DNA of 64,000 bases from Virgibacillus dokdonensis (lineage in GTDB: Bacteria > Bacillota > Bacilli > Bacillales > Amphibacillaceae). Below, in pieces: positions 6,975 to 16,800 of the stretch. Both the position numbers and the translations under genes were made by a program. Every line of letters begins with the position of its first letter. Position 1 is the first letter of the stretch. The notes below the pieces were generated by a model that saw nothing but the letters and a program-made list of their open reading frames with translations, ran no database searches and was not told the DNA's origin. Where the stretch lies: the NCBI RefSeq assembly GCF_900166595.1, contig NZ_LT745763.1, forward strand, positions 3,767,399 to 3,831,398, in the 5' to 3' direction.

Positions 6975-8621
6975 TTAATTTGACGATTGAATCATCTTAT
7001 AATGCTTCCTTAATATGATTAGCAATAAAATAGTTAAAACAGCTGTACTGCATAGTGTGATGATTGCAGTGAGCTGATATTGGAAATAAAAAGCTCCTAC
7101 CGAACCGCCCAAACTAAGCAGCAAAAACATAACAATTAATACTTCTATCCAAATAAAGTACTGATGCTTTAAGCGACGCTGATGTTTTTGTTTATCCCAC
7201 TGTCTATTCTTCGTTCCGCTTTCCAACCATTCCAAAACGGCTTGCGGATAAGAAAGAATTGGTTTGATCGTGTCTTTCGCATATTGCTTATATAATGTTT
7301 CGGCAACTTTTTTGCCATCAAGCCATTCTTTCACTGCTGGCTCTGCCCATTTCTGAAAGTTAATTTCCGGGTAGATGGCTATTAAAATTCCAATAATAAT
7401 GGAGATAGCTCTACCTAAGTAGGCATATTCTGCAGATAACTGGATAGGTTGATCGTGAATAACCAAACGAATATCTTCTTTAATTTGCTCCATAATATGA
7501 GCATCTTGTATATCTATTGTACCACTTTGATACATTTCTATCGTCTCTTGAATTGCTCGTTTTAATTTATTGTGATCAGCATTTGGTAAAATAAAGCCCA
7601 TTTCATCTAGCGTTTCAATAACGCGATCGTAATTATCCATTACAATGCTTTGGATAAGTTGTTTAAAATGTTGACTGTCCTGTTGTCTTACTTCCCCTAC
7701 CATACCAAAATCAATAATGACAATCCTTCCGTCTGGCTGCACTAATATGTTTCCTGCGTGCGGATCGGCATGGAATTTACCTGTCGTCAAAAATTGTTCC
7801 AAATAAAAATTGAATAGAACTCTTGCTACATGTTTTGTATCAATTTGGTGGCGCTGCATATAATTAATATCTGTAACTTTCGCGCCTTCTACCCATTCCA
7901 TAACGAGGACTCGTTTGGTACATAATTCATCTACATAAAATGGAATATGTAACGAAGTGTTTTCCTCAAACCTTTCTTTAAAATAGTTCGCATTTGCTAA
8001 TTCAAGGTCAAAATGCAGTTCTCGATTCATAACGGTTACAAGCTCTCGGTATAACGATGGCAAGTCTGTTTTTTTTCCAAAAGAGGTTAGTGTAGATATG
8101 AGCCAAAATACGATTCGCAGTGCTTTAAAATCCTTATGAAATACCTCTTTAATCCGATAGCGCTGCACTTTAATGGCAACCTCTGTATCACTACCTTTTA
8201 ACTTAGCTCGATATACTTCTCCAATGGATGCTGACGCAATAGATGGTGTTTGAATCTCTTCTATGTGCGTTTCAATTGCTACTCCCCATTCTTCTTCCAT
8301 AATCTCTCTAGCATAAGAGTATGGCATCGCAGGTACTCGATCGACAAGTCCACTAAGCTCCTTAATAAAAGCATCAGGCATAAAATCCGTTCTTGTACTT
8401 AGAAACTGCCCGACTTTAATTAATACACCACCGAGCAAGATCGCCTTCTCCCGGTATTCTTGCGCCAATTTTGTAATTAGAAGATTCCACTTAGCAAACG
8501 TTTCGTCATCCCATATGCGGTGTTTAAAATGAAACATATAAATTTTTGCAATAAATTTTAACGTCATCAACACCATTACTGTGGAACGATATCCCAAATT
8601 ATACTTTAACCGTTTATGCAT
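6975..8621 (-). CDS. UbiB/ABC1-family atypical kinase
   Basis: A 548-aa member of the UbiB/ADCK family of atypical protein kinase-like ATPases, linked in other bacteria to isoprenoid-quinone metabolism; substrate unknown here. Motifs in order: the KxGQ motif (IKVGQFLS, residues 69-72), the Ala-rich loop ASASIGEV (129-135) that replaces a Gly-rich loop, the N-lobe Lys in EVAIKVQR (151), the HADPHAGNILV catalytic-loop equivalent (about 283) and the IIDFGMVGE metal motif (about 300). Two C-terminal membrane helices (about 495-545) anchor it. A GAGGTG ribosome binding site precedes ATG 8621. It is the first gene of an operon with the phasin-like gene. Confidence 0.88.
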   Translation of the reverse strand: MHKRLKYNLGYRSTVMVLMTLKFIAKIYMFHFKHRIWDDETFAKWNLLITKLAQEYREKAILLGGVLIKVGQFLSTRTDFMPDAFIKELSGLVDRVPAMPYSYAREIMEEEWGVAIETHIEEIQTPSIASASIGEVYRAKLKGSDTEVAIKVQRYRIKEVFHKDFKALRIVFWLISTLTSFGKKTDLPSLYRELVTVMNRELHFDLELANANYFKERFEENTSLHIPFYVDELCTKRVLVMEWVEGAKVTDINYMQRHQIDTKHVARVLFNFYLEQFLTTGKFHADPHAGNILVQPDGRIVIIDFGMVGEVRQQDSQHFKQLIQSIVMDNYDRVIETLDEMGFILPNADHNKLKRAIQETIEMYQSGTIDIQDAHIMEQIKEDIRLVIHDQPIQLSAEYAYLGRAISIIIGILIAIYPEINFQKWAEPAVKEWLDGKKVAETLYKQYAKDTIKPILSYPQAVLEWLESGTKNRQWDKQKHQRRLKHQYFIWIEVLIVMFLLLSLGGSVGAFYFQYQLTAIITLCSTAVLTILLLIILRKHYKMIQSSN

Positions 8622-8887
8622 TTAAACACCTCATTAATATGTACCCTTTTTCATCCTTTGAAAAACGTGGCTTCTTGCTTTTTTCCATACGTAAGTAACA
8701 CTTAAAATCACATTTTTTCCTATAATATAAATAAAAACGATACGTACATGTTTCATTATATCTAACTGATAATAAAACGTACATTTTTGCAAATAAAACA
8801 TAAATATTCATTTCTTTTGTAGTTTATCATTGGATAATCATACATTTTATCTTATAATAATAAGAAACAAGAATCGTGGAGGATTTT

Positions 8888-10237
8888 ATGAAAAACAATA
8901 GCTATTCTATATTTGATCATATTAAATTTATTATACCATCTCTTATTGGTGTTTTTTTATTTATGTCACCAATAAAAACAGAAGATGGATTAACTATTCC
9001 AATCGCTATCCTTGCTGGGAAAGTTCAATCCTTATTAGCCGATCAGTTATCTGGCATTATGATGGCTATTATCGTGCTCACAGCAATTATAACTATCATC
9101 GTTCGCCTGTTAGGCAAAGAAAAGCTTGATAGAACGCCATTTTTTCAGCAGCTCTTTTACGTAAATATGTTCTGGACGATTACAAGGGTAGTAGCTGCTA
9201 TTTTTGCTGTTATGGTATTTTTCCAATTAGGACCTGAATTTATCCATAGTGCCAATACAGGGCAAATGTTATTAGGTGATTTATTACATGTATTATTTGC
9301 TGTCTTTTTATTCGCTGGCTTGTTTTTACCGTTACTTATGAATTTTGGTTTGCTTGAATTGTTTGGAACACTTATGACAAAGATCATGCGCCCGTTATTC
9401 CGACTACCTGGTCGTGCGTCCATCGATTCCCTCGCTTCTTGGGTAGGCGATGGTACAATCGGTGTATTAATCACAAGTAAACAGTATGAAAACGGCTATT
9501 ACACCAAAAGAGAGGCCGCTGTTATCGGAACAACATTTTCCGTTGTCTCGATTACTTTTTCTTTAGTTATTATTGCTGAGGTAGGGCTTAAGCATATGTT
9601 TCTACCGTTTTACGGTACAGTTTTAGCTGCAGGAGTTGTTGCTGCATTAATTATGCCACGAATTCCTCCGCTTTCTAGAAAACCAGATACGTATATAAAT
9701 AAAGATGCAGAAGGTATCTCTGAACAAATTCCAGCAGGTGAACATATTTTATCTTTTAGCTATAAAAAGGCGTTAGACCGCGCCAAACAGGAAAAAAGTG
9801 TGTTTAAAGTCTTTAAAGAAGGCGGACAAAATATTTTAGACATGTGGATGGGAGTCGCCCCAGTTGTGATGGCATTTGGATTAATTGCCCTCATTATCGC
9901 GGAAACAACACCTATTTTTCAATGGCTAGGTATGCCATTTGTACCTTTCATGGAACTGTTACAAATTCCGTATGCCAAAGAAGCGTCAGAAACAATCTTA
10001 ATTGGCTTTGCAGATATGTTTTTACCATCCATTTTAGCTTCTACTATCGAGGCAGAGATCACCCGGTTCATCATTGCCGCCCTTTCTGTCACCCAGTTAA
10101 TTTATATGTCAGAGGTAGGCGGATTATTAATTGGATCTAAAGTACCCGTATCCTTTAAAGATTTAGTCATTATCTTTTTACTGCGTACAATCATTACCTT
10201 GCCTGTCATCACTATCATAGCTCATCTTATATTTTAA
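8888..10237 (+). CDS. YjiH-type membrane protein with nucleoside-recognition (Gate) domains
   Basis: A 449-aa polytopic membrane protein of the YjiH/Gate family, probably a transporter; substrate not known from sequence. About ten hydrophobic segments are visible. The Gate-type block with RASIDSLASWVGDGTIGVLI and TKREAAVIGTTFSVVSITF occupies the middle, and a second block (MWMGVAPVVMAFGLIAL, ASETILIGFADMFLPS) the C-terminal half. ATG 8888 is chosen since GGAGG at 8878-8882 lies inside the longer GTG-started frame (8876). It is a single gene, followed by repeat copy C and a terminator. Confidence 0.8.
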   Translation: MKNNSYSIFDHIKFIIPSLIGVFLFMSPIKTEDGLTIPIAILAGKVQSLLADQLSGIMMAIIVLTAIITIIVRLLGKEKLDRTPFFQQLFYVNMFWTITRVVAAIFAVMVFFQLGPEFIHSANTGQMLLGDLLHVLFAVFLFAGLFLPLLMNFGLLELFGTLMTKIMRPLFRLPGRASIDSLASWVGDGTIGVLITSKQYENGYYTKREAAVIGTTFSVVSITFSLVIIAEVGLKHMFLPFYGTVLAAGVVAALIMPRIPPLSRKPDTYINKDAEGISEQIPAGEHILSFSYKKALDRAKQEKSVFKVFKEGGQNILDMWMGVAPVVMAFGLIALIIAETTPIFQWLGMPFVPFMELLQIPYAKEASETILIGFADMFLPSILASTIEAEITRFIIAALSVTQLIYMSEVGGLLIGSKVPVSFKDLVIIFLLRTIITLPVITIIAHLIF

Positions 10238-10257
10238 AAACCTTTCATAGAGTGAAC

Positions 10258-10500
10258 AAAGGCGCAATCGCCCGGTTAGCAACGTAGTGACTGAAACGAA
10301 TCAACGAAAGTTTTAGGAATCATGCTCCTGCAACAGGAGTATGCCGGCGCCCTCCGGCAAGCCCGTCTTTAGTCGGCCTTCCTATTTAGAACGAACCGAT
10401 GATGACTTATTGTAAGGCGATTCGTGAAGTCGCCTAGTTGCTGGGCGCTGGAGCCGGACGTGGCTAAATAACTTAGTAAGTTTATCCACAGCTGCAAAAT
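10258..10500 (+). repeat. Multibranched structured repeat (family 1), copy C
   Basis: Nearly identical over ~235 nt to copy B (3661-3900), including the CTCCTG-CAA-CAGGAG and GCCGGCGCCCTCCGGC hairpins and the tail GTTTATCCACAGCTGCAAAAT. It lies between the YjiH-type gene and that gene's terminator, in the orientation of the gene. It has lost one T in the GGCGATTCGTG hairpin compared with copy B. Confidence 0.85.
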
Positions 10501-10525
10501 TTTATAACTTCCTAGACAAGAACAA

Positions 10526-10560
10526 AACAGCCAAGCTACCGGATAGCTTGGCTGTTTCTT
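10526..10560. terminator. Strong bidirectional terminator
   Basis: A 13-bp perfect stem, AACAGCCAAGCTA (10526-10538) with TAGCTTGGCTGTT (10544-10556), a CCGGA loop and flanking T and A runs. It separates the convergent genes at 8888 and 10743. A sequence like the right half of repeat family 2 follows (10563-10608). Confidence 0.88.
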
Positions 10561-10742
10561 ATTACTATAAACTTTTAAACGCTTATACTTTCCTAATAGT
10601 ATAAGAAAAAATTTACTGCTTTGACTTTTCGTAGCAAACCCTGTTCTTACAGTAGCTTATATAAATAACACTTCCGAGTTAAACTCGCTTTCCATCTACT
10701 CGCTTAAGGAATGGACTTTGACGTTCAGCAAAATTGGCTACT

Positions 10743-11744
10743 TTATTTCTCTTGTACCGTTTTATGATACATTTTTTTCATTATCGAAGCCTTCCCTTCA
10801 ACAAGCGGTTGCCATATTCCAAGTATTGGTCGGCTAGATAATACGAGTACAAGCAGCATAGATAAAGCAGCAAGTCCTAGAAAATCAAATACTCCATCTA
10901 CCTTAAACAACTCCGCCTGACGAAAGTACTGGATGAAAAAGCCGTGTAGTAAATATACATAAAGTGTGCGTGTTCCTAGAATGGTCCATGTAAAATGCTG
11001 GACTGGTACCCATGATAGCACGCTTATAACCATGAAAGCTGCAGATACATAAACTAAGAGTCTTGCCAGCCCACCGTATTCTACAAGCCCCAAATCGCCA
11101 TACGATTTAGAAGCAAGCAACCAACCAGAATTAAAGTCTGGTAAGTAATAGATAGCTACCGCAATGCAAACCATGACCACAAGCGAAACAGCTTGCACCG
11201 CTTTTTGCTTAACGAGCATCACTTGCTTTTCCGTTAATAAATAGCCAACTAAGAAAAACGGAAAGAAAACAAAAGTTCGAGATAGACTAAACATATGGCC
11301 AATTTCACTAAAATACCCGACGACTAGGCCGAGAAAGATCGCAATCGAAACACTTAAAAATGGCGGTAACTTTTTAAACCAATATAATAACATATGCCAG
11401 CAAAATAGGCTGAATAAAAACCACAATGCCCAATGCGGACTAAATAAGTCCGTTTGCCAGCCTGATTTATCAATGACATAATAGTAGCCCGTATATAGTA
11501 GTTGAAAAATGAGATATGGCAATAATAATTTTTTCATCAATTGCACGATATAACTGAATGATCCTGAACCTTTTGCAAAATAGCCTGCCAATAATATAAA
11601 TGCAGGCATGTGAAATGTATAGATCCACATATAAAGTGTATGAATGTATGGAGAATCACCTGTAAAAGGTTGTATCATATGTCCAAAAACAACTAAAAAG
11701 ATCAAAATGACTTTTGCATTATCAAAAAAAGCGTTTCTTTCCAT
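10743..11744 (-). CDS. Membrane acyltransferase (acyltransferase-3 family)
   Basis: A 333-aa integral membrane O-acyltransferase, similar in type to fucose-4-O-acetylase-like proteins; it probably acetylates a surface polysaccharide or wall sugar from the cytoplasmic side. About ten membrane helices are predicted. The N-terminus has the family motif FDNAKVILIFLVVFGHMIQP, in which His22 matches the expected catalytic histidine, followed by FHMPAFILLAGYF. A GGATGGAGAT ribosome binding site precedes ATG 11744. An IS4 element ends 41 bp upstream of the start, so the native promoter has probably been displaced about 1.4 kb away and the gene may be silent or driven from the IS. Confidence 0.82.
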   Translation of the reverse strand: MERNAFFDNAKVILIFLVVFGHMIQPFTGDSPYIHTLYMWIYTFHMPAFILLAGYFAKGSGSFSYIVQLMKKLLLPYLIFQLLYTGYYYVIDKSGWQTDLFSPHWALWFLFSLFCWHMLLYWFKKLPPFLSVSIAIFLGLVVGYFSEIGHMFSLSRTFVFFPFFLVGYLLTEKQVMLVKQKAVQAVSLVVMVCIAVAIYYLPDFNSGWLLASKSYGDLGLVEYGGLARLLVYVSAAFMVISVLSWVPVQHFTWTILGTRTLYVYLLHGFFIQYFRQAELFKVDGVFDFLGLAALSMLLVLVLSSRPILGIWQPLVEGKASIMKKMYHKTVQEK

Positions 11745-11784
11745 TGATCTCCATCCTTTTCGATAAATTTATTTTATATTTCGT

Positions 11785-13187
11785 CACTAGCATTGCATTA
11801 ATTAAACCTGATGATTCAAAATACTAAAAATGTTCAATAATTACGTGTTCATGATACAAAAAAATCCTTTACAATGGAAGTACAGGTGGTTCCTGTCCAA
11901 ATCCAAAAGTAAAGGATAATCCGTATGAACAAGAATACACTAAAATCATCATTTGGTAAGTGGGTTTCACCTATAAATACGAAAAAACTATTTGAACAAG
12001 TAGAAGAAAATAAACAAGATTACTACACAAAAAAGCTAACAACTGCAGGGTATATAAAGCTCATGTTACTTGCCCAACTGCAAGGATTCGAGAGCTTGGA
12101 AGAAATGAGCGATGCCCTAATAGATGATGGACTTCAGAAAGCACTGGGGTTTGAATCGATTAGTACATCTCAGCTATCAAGGAAGAATAATGAAATGAAT
12201 CCAATGATCCTTTCCCATTTATTCTTGGACCTTGTTTACAAAATAAAAGGTATCCAATTTAAAAACGGGAAATACATGCCATTGAAAATCATTGATTCTA
12301 GCACGCTTCCATTAAACTTAACGAATCATAAGTGGGCAAAGTTCCGTAAAACAAAAGCAGGAGTTAAGCTACATTTACGACTTATATTTATGAATAAAGA
12401 TACCGTCTATCCTGAAAAAGCAGTGATTACAACAGCCAAAGAACATGACAGAAATCAACTGGAAGTTCTCGTAGACGACAAAGAAGCCATGTATGTGTTT
12501 GACCGTGGATACGTTGATTATGAACGATTTGATCGAATGACAGATGAAGGCTATTTTTTCGTATCAAGACTGAAGAAAAACGCCATCACTCGTGAAGTAG
12601 AATCATTTTCTATACCTAAAGATTCTACGGTTTTATCCGACAAGATGGTTTACATCGGTTCGACGCAAAATCGTACAGAGAATGTATTCCGCCTACTTGA
12701 AGTAGTGGATACAAAGGGAAACATTCTACGATTAATTACTAACCGTTTCGATCTAAATTCCGAAGAGATTAGTGAAATTTACCGTCAACGGTGGGCCATA
12801 GAGCTATTTTTCAAATGGCTCAAACAGCATGTAGAGATCAAACACTTTTATGGCATGAGCGAAACTGCCATTCAAAATCAAATCTTCCTTGCGCTCATTG
12901 CTTACTGTTTACATGTACTTATCCAGTTAGAGATGAGGAGTAAGAAGTCCTTACTCCGAATTAGCCGCTGGTTAAATAAAGCGCTGTGGAAACCTGCGTA
13001 CATCTGGATTCGCAGATTTGACGATAGATCTATTCCGTAAATACATACAGTGTCGCTGTTGCTAATAGTTTAATTGTATAATTTTTCTAAATGGACAGAC
13101 CACCTTTGTTTAGCCTTTGTCTTTTTGGCAAAAAATCCTGCAAAGATGTTTACTGAATTTTCAAACCAGATTTATGCAATGCTAGTG
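11785..13187 (+). mobile_element. IS4-family insertion sequence, intact
   Basis: A 1403-bp element with terminal inverted repeats: CACTAGCATTGCAT at 11785 and its complement ATGCAATGCTAGTG ending at 13187, with further imperfect matching inward. It is flanked by an exact 9-bp target duplication ATATTTCGT (11776-11784 and 13188-13196). It contains one intact transposase gene. The exact duplication and long matching ends indicate recent insertion. Confidence 0.93.
11925..13040 (+). CDS. IS4-family transposase
   Basis: A 371-aa DDE transposase of the IS4 family. The catalytic residues are visible: Asp124 in KIIDSSTLP, Asp193 in YVFDRGYVDYERF and Glu293 in the family's Y-(2)-R-(3)-E-(6)-K signature (YRQRWAIELFFKWLK). 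An N-terminal DNA-binding region precedes the insertion-type beta-strand domain. No frameshift or stop is present. Reading direction is opposite to the neighbouring acyltransferase gene. Confidence 0.93.
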   Translation: MNKNTLKSSFGKWVSPINTKKLFEQVEENKQDYYTKKLTTAGYIKLMLLAQLQGFESLEEMSDALIDDGLQKALGFESISTSQLSRKNNEMNPMILSHLFLDLVYKIKGIQFKNGKYMPLKIIDSSTLPLNLTNHKWAKFRKTKAGVKLHLRLIFMNKDTVYPEKAVITTAKEHDRNQLEVLVDDKEAMYVFDRGYVDYERFDRMTDEGYFFVSRLKKNAITREVESFSIPKDSTVLSDKMVYIGSTQNRTENVFRLLEVVDTKGNILRLITNRFDLNSEEISEIYRQRWAIELFFKWLKQHVEIKHFYGMSETAIQNQIFLALIAYCLHVLIQLEMRSKKSLLRISRWLNKALWKPAYIWIRRFDDRSIP

Positions 13188-13196
13188 ATATTTCGT

Positions 13197-13570
13197 AAGT
13201 AGAAAATTTAAGGCGACAATAGCTTTCATATATATCCATACTTTAAAATGTCGCTATTTTATTTCCTAACTCTTTACATCCTATTTAGACCCTGCTTGTA
13301 TATGATGCACTATTTACTTTACCCGTTTTGAACGCCATTTTCATATAAAAACGCTTGATTTCATACACTTGTTAGCCTTTTGTAAACGGTTTGAAAAATA
13401 TTCATTTAAATGTAATAGAAACGTTAAAAGAAGTAACCCTATAGATTTCTTCTTTCTACTATTTTTATGTATGACTTCCTATTAAGTAGCTGACTTCACT
13501 AACTACGAGCGAAGGCGTTTTCTTATATTTTCCAAATTACTTATACTATAAAACTAAAATTCTATTGTGG
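13197..13570. other. Gene-free stretch right of the IS4 element
   Basis: No coding frame found. Before the IS4 insertion this was the upstream region of the acyltransferase gene and should contain its promoter. A catabolite-repression-like sequence TGTAAACGGTTTGA at about 13381-13394 is the only motif noted, and it departs from the cre consensus at its end. Confidence 0.4.
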
Positions 13571-13775
13571 AACAAAGAGCCCAAGCGACCATTTTGCAAC
13601 GTAGTGACTGGACGAATCAACGAAAGATTTAGGACTCATGCCACTAAAGCAGGGGTATGCCGACGCACGAAGACATACCCGTTTTTAGTCGGTCTTCCTC
13701 TTAGGACACGAACAAATGATGACTTAGCGTAGGGCGATCTCATAAAGTCGCCTCGTTGCTGGGCGCGGAATGTAG
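13571..13775 (+). repeat. Multibranched structured repeat (family 1), copy D, diverged
   Basis: Shares the plan of copies B and C with many changes: AAGCGACCATTTTGCAACGTAG left end, GACGAATCAACGAAAGATTTAG, a modified inner hairpin (GGGGTATGCC with a CATACCCG arm), GTCGGTCTTCCTC, AATGATGACTTAGCGTAGGG and GTCGCCTCGTTGCTGGGCGC. Changes are partly paired between stem arms, suggesting that structure is maintained. It lies downstream of the minus-strand phosphorylase gene. Confidence 0.7.
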
Positions 13776-13831
13776 CTTATTCGGTTATGTTGTTATACAT
13801 AAGCCACTACATTTATACTTTCTTATCTTGC

Positions 13832-13861
13832 AAAAAAAAGACAAGGCATGCGCCTCGTCTT
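13832..13861 (-). terminator. Terminator of the GH3-GH94 operon
   Basis: Read on the minus strand: stem AAGAC-GAGGC, loop, GCC-TTGTCTT, then eight T residues. It begins at the phosphorylase stop codon. Confidence 0.85.
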
Positions 13862-16800
13862 TACAAATAAACTTCAATATTATTTTCTCCAGCTTGTAAA
13901 TGTTTTTCCAACTCTGCAGTTTTTATCACCATACCGCCTTCGCGATAAGGATTATCTGTTAATTGCGTAAAATGAACGTTTTTACCATTTACAACGACCT
14001 GCTTTTTACCTTCTTTAAGATGATAATGATATGTTATTGGCTTGCTATCATATTGAAATGCGAATTCCAATTGATCCAACTCATCCGGTATCACAGGATC
14101 AATCACAAGATCTCCTTGCTGATAGCGGATGCCTAGGGCATTAGAAATTAATTGATTGATATATATTCCTGGTCCGCTCGAATAGATGCGCCATCCCGCT
14201 TTCACTGGAACATTGCCAGTACGTAGCTGATCAAAGTTCTCCTGCGCTTCATAGCGTGTAGCAAATTTGCCATCCGAGCTGCTAAAATACGCATTACTCT
14301 GGCGTATCTCTGCATGAGGGACTTCGTTTTGAATTAAAATTGGATTAATGACAGACAAGCCTTTCCACACTTCATTTTCATAACCAAGCTTAGCCATTGC
14401 TTCGACAAACCGAATATGCGCATGCACATAATGTAAGCCTATTTCTCGACCAAAATTTGCCGCTTGCTCAGCTCGTTTGAAATGTGTACTAACGCCACCT
14501 TTATAGTTAGCAGGGCGATTCATTAACCGAACGCCGTCTGGGAAATATAACTTGTCTTTTATTAACCGATAATGCTTTTCCGCCTGCTCTTTGGTAAACA
14601 GCTCGCTAATAATACTGCGCTGCATTGGTAATAACCGATACTGAATACCAGTTTTTTCATCAGATGGGTGAAGCATATATTCTATCTGATCCGGATTCTC
14701 CATATACACAAATCCTGGAACAACACTTGCTGATAAAATATATTGATTAAAATCAGCTTTCACCCCCGCAGCAAGCTCTTGCATCTGTAATGCTTCCTGT
14801 TCATCATAGCTAACTAACACTTGAGCCAACTTCTGTAACACCTGATACGTTAATGCAACGGTCCAGCTGGAAGACATATATTTCTTCAAATTCTCATTCG
14901 CAGGTTGCAACGTATCATCCCAGTCTCCATCATCATATAGAGATAAATACGTATCTTGAGCAAAATGATTTTTCATATAATTAATTTCTTTTTGTACATG
15001 TTCCATAATCGTAGCTTTCCTTGCTGTCAACTTGAAAGTAGTACGATCTGTATAAGGAACAACTTCCTCTAGGATGCCATAATCCCCTGTAGCCTCCAAA
15101 TAATCGGCAACTACTTTTAACGGCCAAACAATAATATCACCATGGCTGTCTTCCTGCTGAATATGTTGATACTTATCAAACATAAACCATTGTGGCCAGT
15201 TGCCTTGATCTTCGTACTGATGAGAGAAAACGATTTTAATGATGTCACGTACCACTTGATAATTTTGCGTTGCCATAAAATATTCCGTTGGTCCTTGACA
15301 CACATCACGAGTACCCCAAGCAGCTCCGCCAAATTGTTCCAAACCATGCGGCGATGAAAAATGTACGAGCATGTTGTGCGTATACCACCAAGCCAACGCA
15401 TTTATTTTCTCCAAATCCCTCGTAGATGAACCGGAAGATGTAAGTTTAAATCCTTTGTTCACATGCCGGTAATACGCACGATAACGCTCGATTTCTCCTG
15501 GAATATCTAACAACTGAACAAGCTGTTCTTGCTTGTATAACGAACCTTTTACGTTTAATTTCCATTCTGCTGTAGGACTCATAGACAAGACTAAAAGTGA
15601 TGCAGATAGTGGGGAAATATTTGTTGCTAGCTGTCGCTCATCCCCCACCGTCAACTCTGTACCTGTAACGTGCATAAAATAATTTAAATCAGGATAAACA
15701 GTCGCGCTATCCGATTTAGAATCAGCCGTACAAACAACGGTATTTCCATTATGTTTGATATGAAAAGGAACTTCATATTCATTATTATTCATAGTTAATT
15801 GATTCGTAACTATAAATCTATACGCTTTCCCGTTTTCTGACCTTACATGTAGCTGAAGCACTGCATCATCTACCTTAATAAGATTGGTAATGACAATTAC
15901 ATCATCCAAAAATTTATAATACCATCTAGCATAGTTAAAACCGATTTCAAATAGAGAAGGCATGGTTAATAAATGATACGTTTCATCAATTTGAATATAA
16001 ATTCTCTGCCCTGAAGTTTTCATAATATTTAACGGGTTTCGTGCATTTGTCAGCATTTTGTTCATAGATGAATTACCAATAACAAGCTGCGAATTAAAAA
16101 TGCCATACATATACGACGTCGTTGCCATCGTATCGTCTCTCACCCGGTCATTATGTCCACTCATAATAATATGTCCATGTGGTCGTTCGATCAGCTCTTC
16201 CTTTTGCTTGAGAACTACATGCTCATACGTATCCGTAAAAAAGGAAAGCAATGTCGATTCATTATATTCCTCCAACTGCCGATTTGGAAAATAAGTGTTT
16301 AATTCTGCTATTGTCATTTCCAACGCGGTAAGTGGCGCACCTATACTGGGCACTAAACGTACCCTCTCTACGGGGGCATGATCCCTTTTACTTCTGCTTA
16401 ATTCTTTCCACGCTTTTTGAATCTCTTCCTTAAATTCCAACTCCCGAACAGCAGTGGAATGATTTTCTTTAAACAAACCGTAAAATACGAACCGCTGCTT
16501 TCCATTTAAAGCAAGCTTCTCTGATTGTAATGCAGTATAGGCGAATTCATATTGATAGTTTTCATTTGCCAAACTAGGTTTCGTTAAAACCTCAGCTTGA
16601 TTTGTCGTTTTATACGATAAACCAAAAAATTGAAAGCCATCTGTAGAGTAGCCAATAATTTTACCTAAAGCACCCTGTTGCATATATGGGAATCCGCTTG
16701 CTTGCGGTTGATTTTGTCTAGAGCAAACGACATACCCCTGTTCGTTATCTTGGAAAATAGCATGATCCATATATTGCGACATATAAGCTTCATTTGAGCG

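Noticed and set aside
8614..8811. 65-aa minus-strand frame upstream of the UbiB-type gene
   Set aside because: It overlaps the next gene start and has biased Tyr/Lys/Cys composition typical of AT-rich non-coding DNA.
13381..13394. Possible cre (CcpA) site TGTAAACGGTTTGA
   Set aside because: The 3' half departs from the consensus and it is not close to an intact start codon because of the IS4 insertion.
15117..15401. Frames overlapping the GH94 gene on both strands
   Set aside because: Shadows of a long, well-supported gene in another frame, with no start signals.
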